From Lingula anatina (Eukaryota; Brachiopoda; Lingulata; Lingulida; Lingulidae): a DNA stretch of 64,000 nt. Every line of letters starts with the position of its first letter. Position 1 is the first letter of the stretch. Positions 28,318 to 40,700 of the stretch are shown here, one piece after another. Location of the stretch: positions 980,373 to 1,044,372 of the forward strand of contig NW_019774180.1 in assembly GCF_001039355.2 (NCBI RefSeq), read 5' to 3'. The position numbers were made by a program, and so were the translations under genes. The notes beneath the pieces were generated by a model. That model had not been told where the DNA came from. It ran no database searches and saw nothing but the letters and a program-made list of their open reading frames with translations.

Positions 28318-31300
28318 ACATTTCTCTAAGATAACAGCTAATCTCTTTAAGATTATAGCTTATCTTCTTTCTGATATTCATTCTACAAATGAAATATGAG
28401 CAAGGATTCAGTAATTTTGACACCTTTCTTATCACAAGAAACCCTTTTCATCCACATCTGACACATCTCTGCTAAATTATCTGTAAAGACATCTCATTCA
28501 GAAATAACAGAGCATGATTTATGCCCCCTTCTCTTGACCTATTCTTCTGGGAGAGAATTAATTATCCGTGTCTTTAGCCCACAGGTAAAATTCTTCAGAT
28601 GAAGGAGTGTGTCCGATTGCTATGACATGTACCCCATATAACCACCATTATAGATACATAAAATCCACACCACACTTGTGTAACGGAATGGTCTCAGGTC
28701 ATATTTTTATTATTTGTATAAACAGGGATGAGACTGCCATTTAGTGAAAAAGTCTGAAAATATGGTGCGGGGTCAAGGGGGCTGCTTGCATCAATCTTAA
28801 AAATGATACTGTTGGCTCCCAAAAATTCAGAAATCTACTGATAGTCAGAAAAAATCTCATTATTGATGAACTGGACTGGGCTACCAGTCCCTTAAGTAAT
28901 GACTAGAGATTAGAATAGCCTAATAGCGCAAACTTTATGAACACCATAACCAGGTACTGTAACTGTAACAGAGAATGATTTATTTTGACACACTCTTTTT
29001 CATAATTTGATTTCCAGGCTGCAGTTATTCTATCCATTAGGTAAATTGGTTGGTAACATGGGCATGGTTAGTCTATTTTAAGTGATAGATCTTCAGTCAT
29101 TTTTGAGTCAAAGTTGACAGCTGAGAGATGCAGTACCAGCAATGTTCTGGATGCATCTTATAATTTATCTAGATCACTGCTACCCCCAAGACATAATCCT
29201 TCACTCATATTCATTTTAGTCAGCTCAGACAACAAAATTAATATTATATCTAGTCCACTTTCATAGATGTAAATATCAATATAAGTAAGTCGTGAGTATC
29301 AGTTTAATGATCCATGTAATCAATACACATGTCAGTCAAATGTGTATACATGGTCTGGATAAGATGGTGAGAAAAACAAGTCATTATCTTCAGCTTCTCT
29401 TTCTACCCAACAGTAACATAAATCACATAATGTCACATACAGCGGTTAGTGGTATGTGTGTGTGCAGTGACCCCAAAAGACCTAATGTACTTGCTCATGT
29501 CTTTGCTTAAACCCCCTTTACACTGGACAGCAGCCTTTTTGTGACCATGAAACTGGCATCGCTGTGGTTGTAGAAAGGAGGCACAAGCATTGCTTTAATT
29601 GGTTGCAGAATGAATGCTCAATGATTGGACAGTTGTTGGCACTTAAAGTATTTTTTTTTAACTCTCAGATGGGGACATAGAAAGCATGCTGTGCACTGTA
29701 AATAGGGCTTTACTAACTGAACTCTATGTATTACCCCCCATCCTTTCAATACCAAGATGTTCCAATAAACAAGCACATTTTGGTATTATTTCTGGTGGTT
29801 AATAAGGTACTGTTTAACAAAACCATAAAGAGAATAATAGTAATTTTGCCAAATAATCTCTTGGTTTAAATGTGTTTTCCTTGCCTTGTAACTGCAATGT
29901 GCTATGTTACATATTGATACACTATGGTGGCCTTATCCTTAACTAGTAAGGTCAAAGGCCAATGAAGCACTTAAGGAGAGACATTTTATGTACAAGAGCC
30001 AAGTACATGAACAGAAAAATATCGTTCCTAACAATGTACATCATAATATTTTATCTATATCAATTCCACGACAACTTCAACAATGATTAATTTTTTGTTA
30101 GTAACAAACAAGCTGGCATGCTTCTCTGGGAAATGGACACCACTTTTAGATTAAATTTATGGTAAATGTTCAGCCACCATAGTCAGATTGGTCAAATAAA
30201 CTTTTAAAAAAACTTAAACATTCACTCTGTTGTACTACTACATTTTTCCAAGATGGTTTTTCTATAATCATGGAGGAATGGTGTTTGCTTTTTTTCACTC
30301 ACCTTTCTTATCTTCATACCATATTTTGACAAGTCTGTCGGCCTATAATAACAGAATCTTATTACTAAACACTGTCAATTTGTGTTCATCTTCCTAATAA
30401 ATCACTATCTTCTCCAATAAATATCTCTGCCTAAATACTTTGTACTAATTTAACTTGGTTTTTACTTTTGTTTAAACAACAGATGAATAACAACCTTTCA
30501 TAAAAGAAAATCTTATTAAATTTTGAGATGATTTACTCAAAACAGGCAAGAATTTGGTCAGCACATGCACCCTCTCACCTTCCCAGCCGATGCAAACAGC
30601 AGTCCATCTGGAGAAAACTGCAGGTGAAAAACAGGGGTGGCAGTTTTACATTCCCATATACAATGCCATTCAGGCTCATCCACATCTCCAACATGAAATG
30701 ATACTCCAAACACATCGTTGCCACCATCATCTCCACCAATGCTGAAACTGCCTCCTCCTCCTCCTCCTCCGCCACCACCATGATGGGAGTCATCTTCATG
30801 ATGATCGTCAGGGCAACGCCACATCTGAATATGCTCCCCACCAGTCAGGAGACGTGTGCCTTGAAAACAAATGACAAATTTAGATAATATTCTTTTGAAA
30901 GGGTTTTATGTGTGTAATATATTCATTATCAGGTAGACAAAAGAGAAAATGCTGACATAAAAATTAGATACTGAAGGAGACATGAATACCAAGCTTTATT
31001 TTTAGTATTTTTTTATTGATTCATTTCTCATTCCAACACCATTTCATTGCCCAAGAGATTGTGATAACACATATAAATGGAGATGGTGGTTCAATAAGCA
31101 GGCACTAAATTGGTAAACACGTCATAATGCAACAATAAAGTCAAGCATCTTCTATCAAGATTGTCTTAATTGAGAAATCAGTTCTTCCTGTCTTGCTGAT
31201 ATTAACTGAAACTCTGTAGTAGTGACTAGTCTTTCATTGCCATAGTAACCTCTAGGGAGATTAACCAGGCTGCAACGCTCACAGAAAAACCCTTTCTTTT

Positions 31301-31656
31301 GCTTTTTTGTTTCAATACATACTTCACACATACCAAGTAATAACATCACCACCTGTTGTCAAGGAGTGACACAAGCTTGCAATATTTTTCTAACAAGGAA
31401 AAACAATTGCATTGTGAAAAATGAAAAGGCATTGTAATATACATCCTAGAACCTGCTAAGCATGTTTTGAACACAAATGAACCTACTGTCTTGTTAGTAT
31501 GATCATTGGTTTTTCCCTAAGGCATGAATCTAATAAACAAGTAGCATTGTAATATTACTCATGACAAACTGTCCTGACAAAGGTTATTACTCACATTAAC
31601 CACTTGTAGGAGTACACATTTTAATAATTTTCTGAATTTGCCTCTTATTTGCAAAC

Positions 31657-31704
<48 letters not shown>

Positions 31705-34700
31705 CAAGCAACCTATATTAGTAGGGCAGTATTGGCAAAGAAAACTACAGCAAACATTACACATCACCATTAGCTAAACCCATGGCCCAATGTCTTGTGA
31801 GGCAAGGAATGTTGAGTACTGTTTGTACTGATCATGATGGAGTACCGTTTGTCTGCGAAACACAACATTGCAAACATATTACTAAAATGTACTAATGCCT
31901 CAACACAATTTCGTCCATCTAATATTTATATTTCACAACAGTATCTTAACTTTACTTTTCCAGTGACCTTAAACTGTACTAATTTGGGAGTATATTTCTA
32001 TGCAGTAGCATACATCCATGAATACTAAGTTGGCAGTAATTTGTGATATGGCATAAGGTTGAACAATTACAGATAGCCACTGAATGGATTGTTTTTCAAT
32101 CAAACAATTTCTCTTTCAGTTTTTATTATTAATTTGGAAAAAAAAACTAAAGATGTCTCATATACAAGTCTTGAATTAAATTGGGAAACATTTTCAAAGC
32201 AAGCTCAATATGTATGCTCTGCATTAGAGAAGCCCATAAAGTAGCTTTCACCTGATGACGCCCTATGTAATATGCTAGAAATTATGTGCCTGTCTTCACA
32301 TTTTCTTTTCGTGAGTGGTAAACTATATGATACACTGCACTATGTAGAAGGAAATAACCTTCAAATGTCATCCTTATCAAGTGTGTTTGGGTCATTTACT
32401 GATGCTGACAGGGATGACTGCCATGAGCATTTATAAAATTAATGATTCTCAGTCTGAGATGTACTTTTGTGAACATTAATAATCTTCCATATGGACTTAT
32501 TTTTGAGAAAGAGAGATAGAGAGAATCAAGTTTTAACATAAAAATGAGGCATTTAAAGGTATAATAACTCTTCGTTTTGGCCAAAAAATGAATTTTCCTG
32601 GAGTACACAACAATTTTCCCGTACTTACCAATGTTTAATGAATCCATTTTTACATTCGAAGTTAGTCCCTGTTTTTTTTCTAAAAAGTTTGGTTTTTTGT
32701 TAAAATCTCTTTAGAGATTATAACAGAGCATAGCCATCAATGGAGGTCACGTGGTCTAAAGACAAGCTCTGATATCAGAATAATAGCTGTAACTGCTGTT
32801 TTTGTGGTACAACAGAAAATATTATATTTTTATGAGTTGTTCACAATGTTTTTATTGTGAAATATAGATCTCATACGAAGAGTTATTATCCCTTTAATAT
32901 CTAGTTATCATAATTGCAATTTGCAGTGACTGTAAGTCCCAATGAACTTAGTAAACAAAGAAAGGAGCACTTGAAGTGTTACTGGAATTCTTCCTATATC
33001 ATGCCCATGACTCCTGTGAGAACACAAATGGCAATCATCAATTTGACATGTTGTAAAACCCCACTATGCATAAAAGAAGACATCAAGTATGATTTTAACC
33101 AAAGACACAATGGTTTAAGATGAGTTCACAAATGGAACCTTTAAGATGGGCAGCAGAAAAGAATTCAATTTGGTAGATTCAATGTAATTACTTTGGGAAA
33201 TATTTCTTAATGATATCTTATATAGAAAGAATGCAAATCAGTTTAACTAAAATAGTTAATGATAGTATAAATCAATATTCATATGACTTCTCCATGGTTT
33301 GTCCATGATGGAGTACAGTTTCACGATGTTCACCAAACATCATTTAAGTCAGGGCATAAAAAAGCTCAGCACCTGTGCTACATTTTAAGGCAATATTTGC
33401 AACCTAAAAAGCCTAGATATGTAGTTATACTTCATGCACATATCATTTTAAGCATACTGTGTGTATAACAGACAAAATGTCATAATCATCTCTCTACTCA
33501 ATGTACTTTCGGTTTGGGAGTTCAACTTTCTTATATTCCCTTCAACCCAGTGAATGCAACAATAGCAACCATAAGCTCTTATTCAATTTTGGGTATCCTT
33601 AAAATTACATTAAAAAGAAGCAAATTAACATTTCTGAGAATTGCGGACTGTATTTATCAGATCAGCTGTCTTTTGAGAGGTAAAGAGAAATAGATGCAGT
33701 GACCAGACAGGAAGAAATCCAGACTTTTTTCAAGGAGGCAAGTAAGTAATCTACTTTCTTGGTAAGGTTATATTGGCAAGAGAGTCTTTACTGCATTAAA
33801 GAATATGGTAACATAGCAATTATCTGTGAGGATTTGGTTTCACAACATGGTTGGATAATATAATAGATATGGTATTCCCATATCTTTTGCAGAAAAAGGC
33901 TCTTGAACCTAGGTTACAAACATACAACCTGCTGAGAAGCTGATCAAGCAAATTTGCAAGGAATGTTTGTACCTGTAAATCTATAATGAAGCAAGTGATG
34001 GAGAAATTGCATGGCATAGACCCGATTACCTGGATACAAACAGAACTTTTCATTTGAAAATCATCTATATTATTCTGAAAACAAAATGAGGTATAAGTAA
34101 CAGCACCAGAATAAACTGAACTTAGCTCCTCATTTCATTATTTTCATGTTTTTCTTTCTTTTTTTTTATTTACTGATTCTTCTTCTATCCAATAAAGATA
34201 AAAATGATTAGTAAATTGATTCAAGAAATACCCTACAGATGTCCACGAAGTTATAAAATTGAGCTAAAAAAAAAAAAAAACTCAAGACTTGCAGAGTAAT
34301 GGCTGTTTAATTAGCTTTTCATGCTGGATCTGATCTTAGAGTATTAAACTGATAGAGCCAGTCTCAAGTGTCCTAAATCATGCAAATCTTAGGTGGTATT
34401 TCCAGTCAAGTTGAACAAACCTTGTATTATCTACCCAGAAGGTGTGGTTAAGACTTTGCTGTCCCACTCACTGAAAATGAAACTGCGGTAAATTGGTCTC
34501 TCTCTCAGGTTAATACAAGATTAAGACCTTTATTATTACACTTATTTTGAAGGAAATAATAAATGTAAGCACTGTAATAAACCATCACACCATCACATTT
34601 GACAGATGTGGTGTAAAGCTTAACCTATCCTATCAGTACAGTGTTACTTAGCATCATGTAGTGTTCTTTGAAAACACCTCATAATATGGGGTATACATTT

Positions 34701-37700
34701 CCCATAGGCAGGGATGATAGGTAAAGTGCATTTCCCACCAAGCTGCCATGGCATTACACAGTGCCAATTATCTCTGCAAACTAGGTGAATATGGTTTTCA
34801 AACATGAGGCAGTCTAATATAACTCTTCTGTTCCATCCACAGCCAATGCATTTGCCATTGTGATTACATTGCAATTGGCCTTCTGGACAGATATTGTAGC
34901 AACTTATCATGACTGTCTACTGAGATACTCTATTCTAAGTTAAGCTGCCACAACATGACAAGAAATACAGCCTGAACCTAGCACATAAGTGAGTGGTGAC
35001 AGCATCATGTATTGATCACAAGATCTTTCTTAAGGCAACTCCTGTAAGTACCAGTCTTTCCCAAGGCATGGATAACATAAATATCTCTATAGTGGCACCG
35101 TTACACAGGCAGAATCTTAGATTGGCTAGTTTGGAGTTTAACCTGAATTCATGTGGATATGATCAAGGTTATAACAATTGCTTTCAGTAAGAATGGTTGC
35201 ACAGCAAACCAATAAACAATCAGCTGAAGGTAGCTGATTAGTATACCTACAGGCACAGCATAACATAATTTGAGCAATACATGTATAACATCATCTCAAA
35301 ACCAGTTTTGCACCAACTTTACTTATGCATTGTGTGAATGTGAACTAAGGCACACCTCAGGGTCAAAACTCATGTCCACAGCACACATATATACTAAGAC
35401 ACATTACCAGTGACACCTAAACAATCAGATTCACATGATGACCTGAAGCTTCACACAACTTCTCTCTCTCCCCATCTCACAAATTGCGATATAGTACAAA
35501 CACACCCACATACAGATAAATGTAGGAAGTGTGCTTTTCACATGATGACCTAAAGGTCCAATTTACATATCTTTCAATCCAAAAAATCATACCCCCCCTC
35601 CCCCCAACACACACACAGAGTCACACATACAAACTGCACTTTTGATCCTTCTCTCACTGGCAACCCATTCATATTGCTTGATTATGTGGCCATTTGTCAT
35701 TTTTGGTTAGGTTCTGCATCATATGGCATTATATGTTGTCAGATTATATACCATGGTCAATATATGAACAGTATTGCTACCATGTCTGGCCAGTGACATG
35801 TTTACACTCCAAAAGTGGTACATATGTAGTGCACACTGCATTCAAACCAATTCAGCATAGACAAATAAAGAAAATGTGGACTGAAAAAACTTGTGGTGTA
35901 GGAATTTTATTTGGAACAAAATAGAAAATCTATTGAAAAAGATAAAACAATCAGAATTTTGATGCACACCAGGTTTGAAATTAGAAGATAACACTGTTTA
36001 CCAGTGTAAACGAGCACTAGTTTAATTTCCTACCTTCTAGGTTCCATGAGAGACATGTAATATAGGAGTCTGCTTCAAATGTGCCTGTCTGGTACCACTG
36101 GTAGTCTAAACCCTAAAATGAACAATACAGAGAGTTATCTTAGCATCTATGGTTTTAAGACTACTTTATGTTCTTCCTCTTAGATATTGAACGATGGGTT
36201 TGGTTAGGGATTAATAAGGCACTGTTTTTTTAAAAGACAAATATGACTGATAAGTGCAAAACTAAGATTATATATTATACTATTCAAGCAGTTCACCCAG
36301 TAAAGTTTTTTTTTTTGGCTTTCTCATATATTAAAACTATTTATGGGTGACAAGGAAATTTATGTGTCTATGGGCACTGAACTTGAGGAAAAAATCAGTC
36401 ATGAATACAAAAGCTGGATTGTTTCTGTTATTTATAGAGTAATAATACGTTCTTCTTTTTCTTATTTTCTTAGGCGATTTATTTTTAAGTTTTGACTTCT
36501 AAAGAAAGAACTATACATATATGAGAAAATGTATAGGATCACAAAAATAATTATATAACTCTTGAACAGTGGAAGGGTTTTTCCAATCACATGACAAGCA
36601 CAGGTTAAATTACATTTAAACATTCACTTCTCATTCTTTCTTGATCAGTAAGTCATACTTAGAGGTAGATTACTGTAAAATAAACATTGTGCAGTGAATA
36701 TTGAAATAAACAGTATTGTTATTTGTGTGAAAAAACAGTGTTACAGAGTTCACACATTCATAAAATCAACAATGATTCAATACAAAAGGAATACAGCAAG
36801 TTAGAGAGGGGAGAGGGAGAGTAGGTAGCAGAAACTTATTGGAAAAGGATAAATTTTCAATACAATTAAGAAAGGTGATTATCTTGTAATGATGTCTTAC
36901 ATTCTCATTCAAAAGAAATTGAAAAGTCCTTATTTCCAATCAGTAAAGCTCAATTACCAAAAACCAGCAATAACAAATGAAAAATGACTTTTGCAAACAC
37001 TCTTGTGCTATTCCCTGGACCTAGATGGATAGCACTCTTTTAAAATGTTTTTTCATGATCAAACAAGAGGAAAAAAGGTCTGGAAATGGAGTCATCTACT
37101 TAAGGGTCTCAATCAATAATAGTTCTCTTGTGCTGGCTGATTGGTGTGGCTGCAGGCACCGAGTGAATAATCATGATGGGAAAAGAAAATAAAAAGGTAT
37201 AGAGTCCAACAGCATGTACAACTTGGTATTTTTCTCCATACTACCTGAATAAGCCTATATAGGTCCTGGAAAACAGCAATTATTCATATTCAGGATAGAT
37301 GTTCTACTCATGTATGATAAGTGTTTTAAGTATTATGCATGGGTAGAATTCACATGAAAAATTGAGGTAGATAAAATAATCCATACTGGTACAACCCTAT
37401 TGATATTTAACTAATTCTTGTCATTTGTTTTTGTTCTACACTTCCTCATAGGTGAGCATATGGTTCACAATTCCCAAATATAATGTCATTTTGCATTAAC
37501 ACAAAAAATCATTCTTGTCATAAATTCAACAGTGCATTACACACACATCAAACTATGGGTTTTACTCTAACCCCACCAATGACCATACACACAGTCAAGG
37601 CAGATTCTTTTTCATTATTGATTTTGGATCAATCTAAGCCGCAAAAGGAAGATGAAACAATGCAATGTGGTGTACACTGAAACAAAACACCAAAAAGCAA

Positions 37701-40700
37701 TTATAGTTACGGAATGAAGGATCTTTGGTATCATTTCCAAGAAATAACTTTGGAAAAATTATTTTGAACTGCCAAATAGTATGAGTTTGCATATGCAAAT
37801 AACTACTTAATCAAACAAAACTTTGTAGTCATGAAATTATGTTGGATTTTTCGTTATTTTCTTTTGTGTAATACATGTAACTGGTCAACATATGGTATTT
37901 GTTTTCCTTCTGATCAGTAACAGATGAACATAAACAAAATAGTGATTCTTTCACTTCAGCTTTTCTCTCTGCTATCTATTCCCTACATGATAATGCCTGA
38001 TGTTTAACCTTTATGAAATAGAAATATGAGGTGAAAAATGAAATATTTCAAAACCTGAACTTTTAATTCCTATTCTCACTAAGTTTAAACCAAGCTACTG
38101 CAATCACCATCTGTGAGTGAGTGGACTGGATAACAGAAAGTAGGGGGGGGGGATTATAAACTAAATTATTCAGGCAAGGGCACATGACTGTTTTGTGACT
38201 TGCACTATGAACCCACAAAATAGATAAACAATAAAAACATATTGTACATATATAATCTGTCAACCTGATGATAAGGATAAAATATCATGCATTTAAGCTG
38301 ATAAATAAATCATAGACACAATTTCATACTTCATCCTAGAGAATGATATTTGTCACCTTCTTCTAAACAACCTCATCTACTTCATTAATACTAAATCACA
38401 CCCTCAAAACACTAATAAAAGATCTCTAATCAATTATACATATGCTATAAGGAGAGATTCACTGAAAACAATCTGAAACTTGGGGTGCTCTAAATAAACA
38501 GGATATTACACTTTCTTGTTAACAATTGATAGCATAAATGTATATTCTGGTGCACATTAATATCATTATTATTATTACGTGTTTCTGTTATCAGATAAAA
38601 GTTCAGCATAGCCACAGAATAGTTTCTGATATTCAGCAACTATAATGAGTAATAAAAACTGCNAAAAAAAAAAAGTCAATTTGTATTTATAAGAATTCTG
38701 ATTTGTCTACCACCAAGCTTTTTTTTGGAAAAAATTACATTGCAACTATAGAGAGACAAGCTTATAACTACCATGTAAACTCTTACAATAGTGAAATTAA
38801 AATAAATTTACTGTAATAAGATCTTTTAGGAAGCTTAATTTTGAAGATCCACACAATGAACACTCAGATATGCTTAGTTTCTTTATCAAAAGTGCAACAA
38901 AATGCGCTAACTTCTACCTTACCAAAACAGATGGTGCAAAGAGAAAATATTGATTGATAAAGGCAAATACAACAGACTGCTTCCCTTTTGCTTCCTGCAC
39001 AGCTATTTTCATTTATGATGAAACTGCCGTGTTCGTTCAATTCAAAATGCCTTTGTGATGGATTGAGGAAATTAAGTGATTAAATGAAATAATGGATTAA
39101 AAACGTCTGCAGTATTTAGCCAATTTAAAGCCAGGATGAAGTCTGTATTATTGTGGTCATTTCTCCAATAAGTGTTGCCTCCTGACCATTTATTTTGATC
39201 AATAGTCAGACCTAAGGTTAAGATGATCCCATTATCACATTGTCTGTTGCATTGAGTTAGCAATAGGCTACAGTAAAGCAGAGGCCAAAAGAATGTGATT
39301 AGTTCAAATAAACATCAAAGCTAGACAATGCTGCATTACTGAAGTGTATTCGACAAGTCTTCACAGTGTTGAACTGCACTTCTGGGCTTTTCACATTCCT
39401 AACTTTGTACTGTACTGGCTGAAGTACAGTTTAATTTTTCTTTTTGACTATATTCAATGGACCTATATCAATTATAATAAATGTCTATAAAATGTTAACT
39501 GCCAACAGCAATAATTTTTTAACTAGATATATCAACCACCAGTTAGAGATTTAAATGTTTTCTTTCACCAAACATAATTAGAAAGTTCAATATTTCCAGT
39601 TAAGTCAGATGAGATCATGTGTTAATTCCATTTTCACAACTCTGATCCATGAACAGGAAAAAAAACTGCCACAGTAAAACTCATAATTGTTACAAGACAG
39701 TATTGCCAAAAGAGCCTTTAAATCATATTTAAATTATCTACATCAAAGAAACAAGAGTTTTGTGATAAATTATCATTGCATCACATAAATATTTCACACT
39801 GATAACATATTTCACGAACAAATTTCAATTTTAAGGTATCCTTGCCCTCCAATATGTTACCAATGCCTTTACACAAATGTAAAAAAAAAAAAAAAAAAAA
39901 AACTCCTGATCAATAAAAAATAAACAATAAAAGCAGAATTAACTATCATTTTATCTTTTTTATATAAAACCCATTTAATATAAGATCAAACTATCAGAAG
40001 TGTACTGCTATTTATTTTGTTAAATCACCAGTCAGTGTGTCTCACTTGTCCAGACACAAACTTACCATCTACCAGGGCCACAGATTGATTTTTCACTATT
40101 CACAGATTATGTCTCTGGTTAAATATGGTCAAATCTTCTAAAGGCTGGTAGAAAATGTGCCTGTAATATCTGCCGCCCTGGTAGAGGGTAACACAAAATG
40201 GATCACATTATTTGTATTTATCTGTGTATACTGCAAAGTCACCAAATATCTCACCTTTCCTGTGTCTATAGAACAGTCTATGCAGCTGACTTGAATGTTA
40301 CCATGAGTGGCACCAGGGATTATCTGAACTCGCTGAAAATCACTAGCTAAAATGACAATGTCACACCCTGCAGCATATGCCTGGAAAGAGAGAGATATTG
40401 GTTTACAGATTAAAGGTATAATAACTCTTCGTTTTGACCAAAAAATGAATTTTCCTGGAGTAAACAACAATTTTCCCATACTTACCAATGGTTAATGAAT
40501 CCATTTTTACATTCAAAGTTAGTCCCTGGTTTTTTTCTAAAAAGTTTGGTTTTTTGTTAAAATCTCTTAAGAGATTATAACAGAGTATAGCCATCAATAG
40601 AGGTCACGTGGTCTGAACACAAGCTAAGATATCAGAATAATAGCTATAACTGCCGTTTTTCTTGTACAACTGAATATATTATATTTCCACGAGTTGTTCA

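Larger units (their letters stand above)
25286..30302 (-). other. DMXL intron 6, containing a direct duplication and a tandem-core element
   Basis: 5 kb of intron. It holds poly-A tracts (about 25508 and 26718-26743), an AAATA-type run (about 26982-27040), the duplicated block described separately and the second tandem-core element. Outside these I see no feature. Confidence 0.6.
30860..36033 (-). other. DMXL intron 4
   Basis: 5.2 kb of intron. It contains a small Cys-rich ORF (31155-31352), an (AG)n microsatellite (31661-31701), a TTAA-flanked MITE (32557-32893) and a cysteine-rich relic ORF (34644-34910). I see nothing else. Confidence 0.6.

Noticed and set aside
28008..28435. Repeat-encoded ORFs (Asp-Ala and Met-Pro runs)
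   Set aside because: Translation of the (GGCATC)n tract in the tandem-core element.
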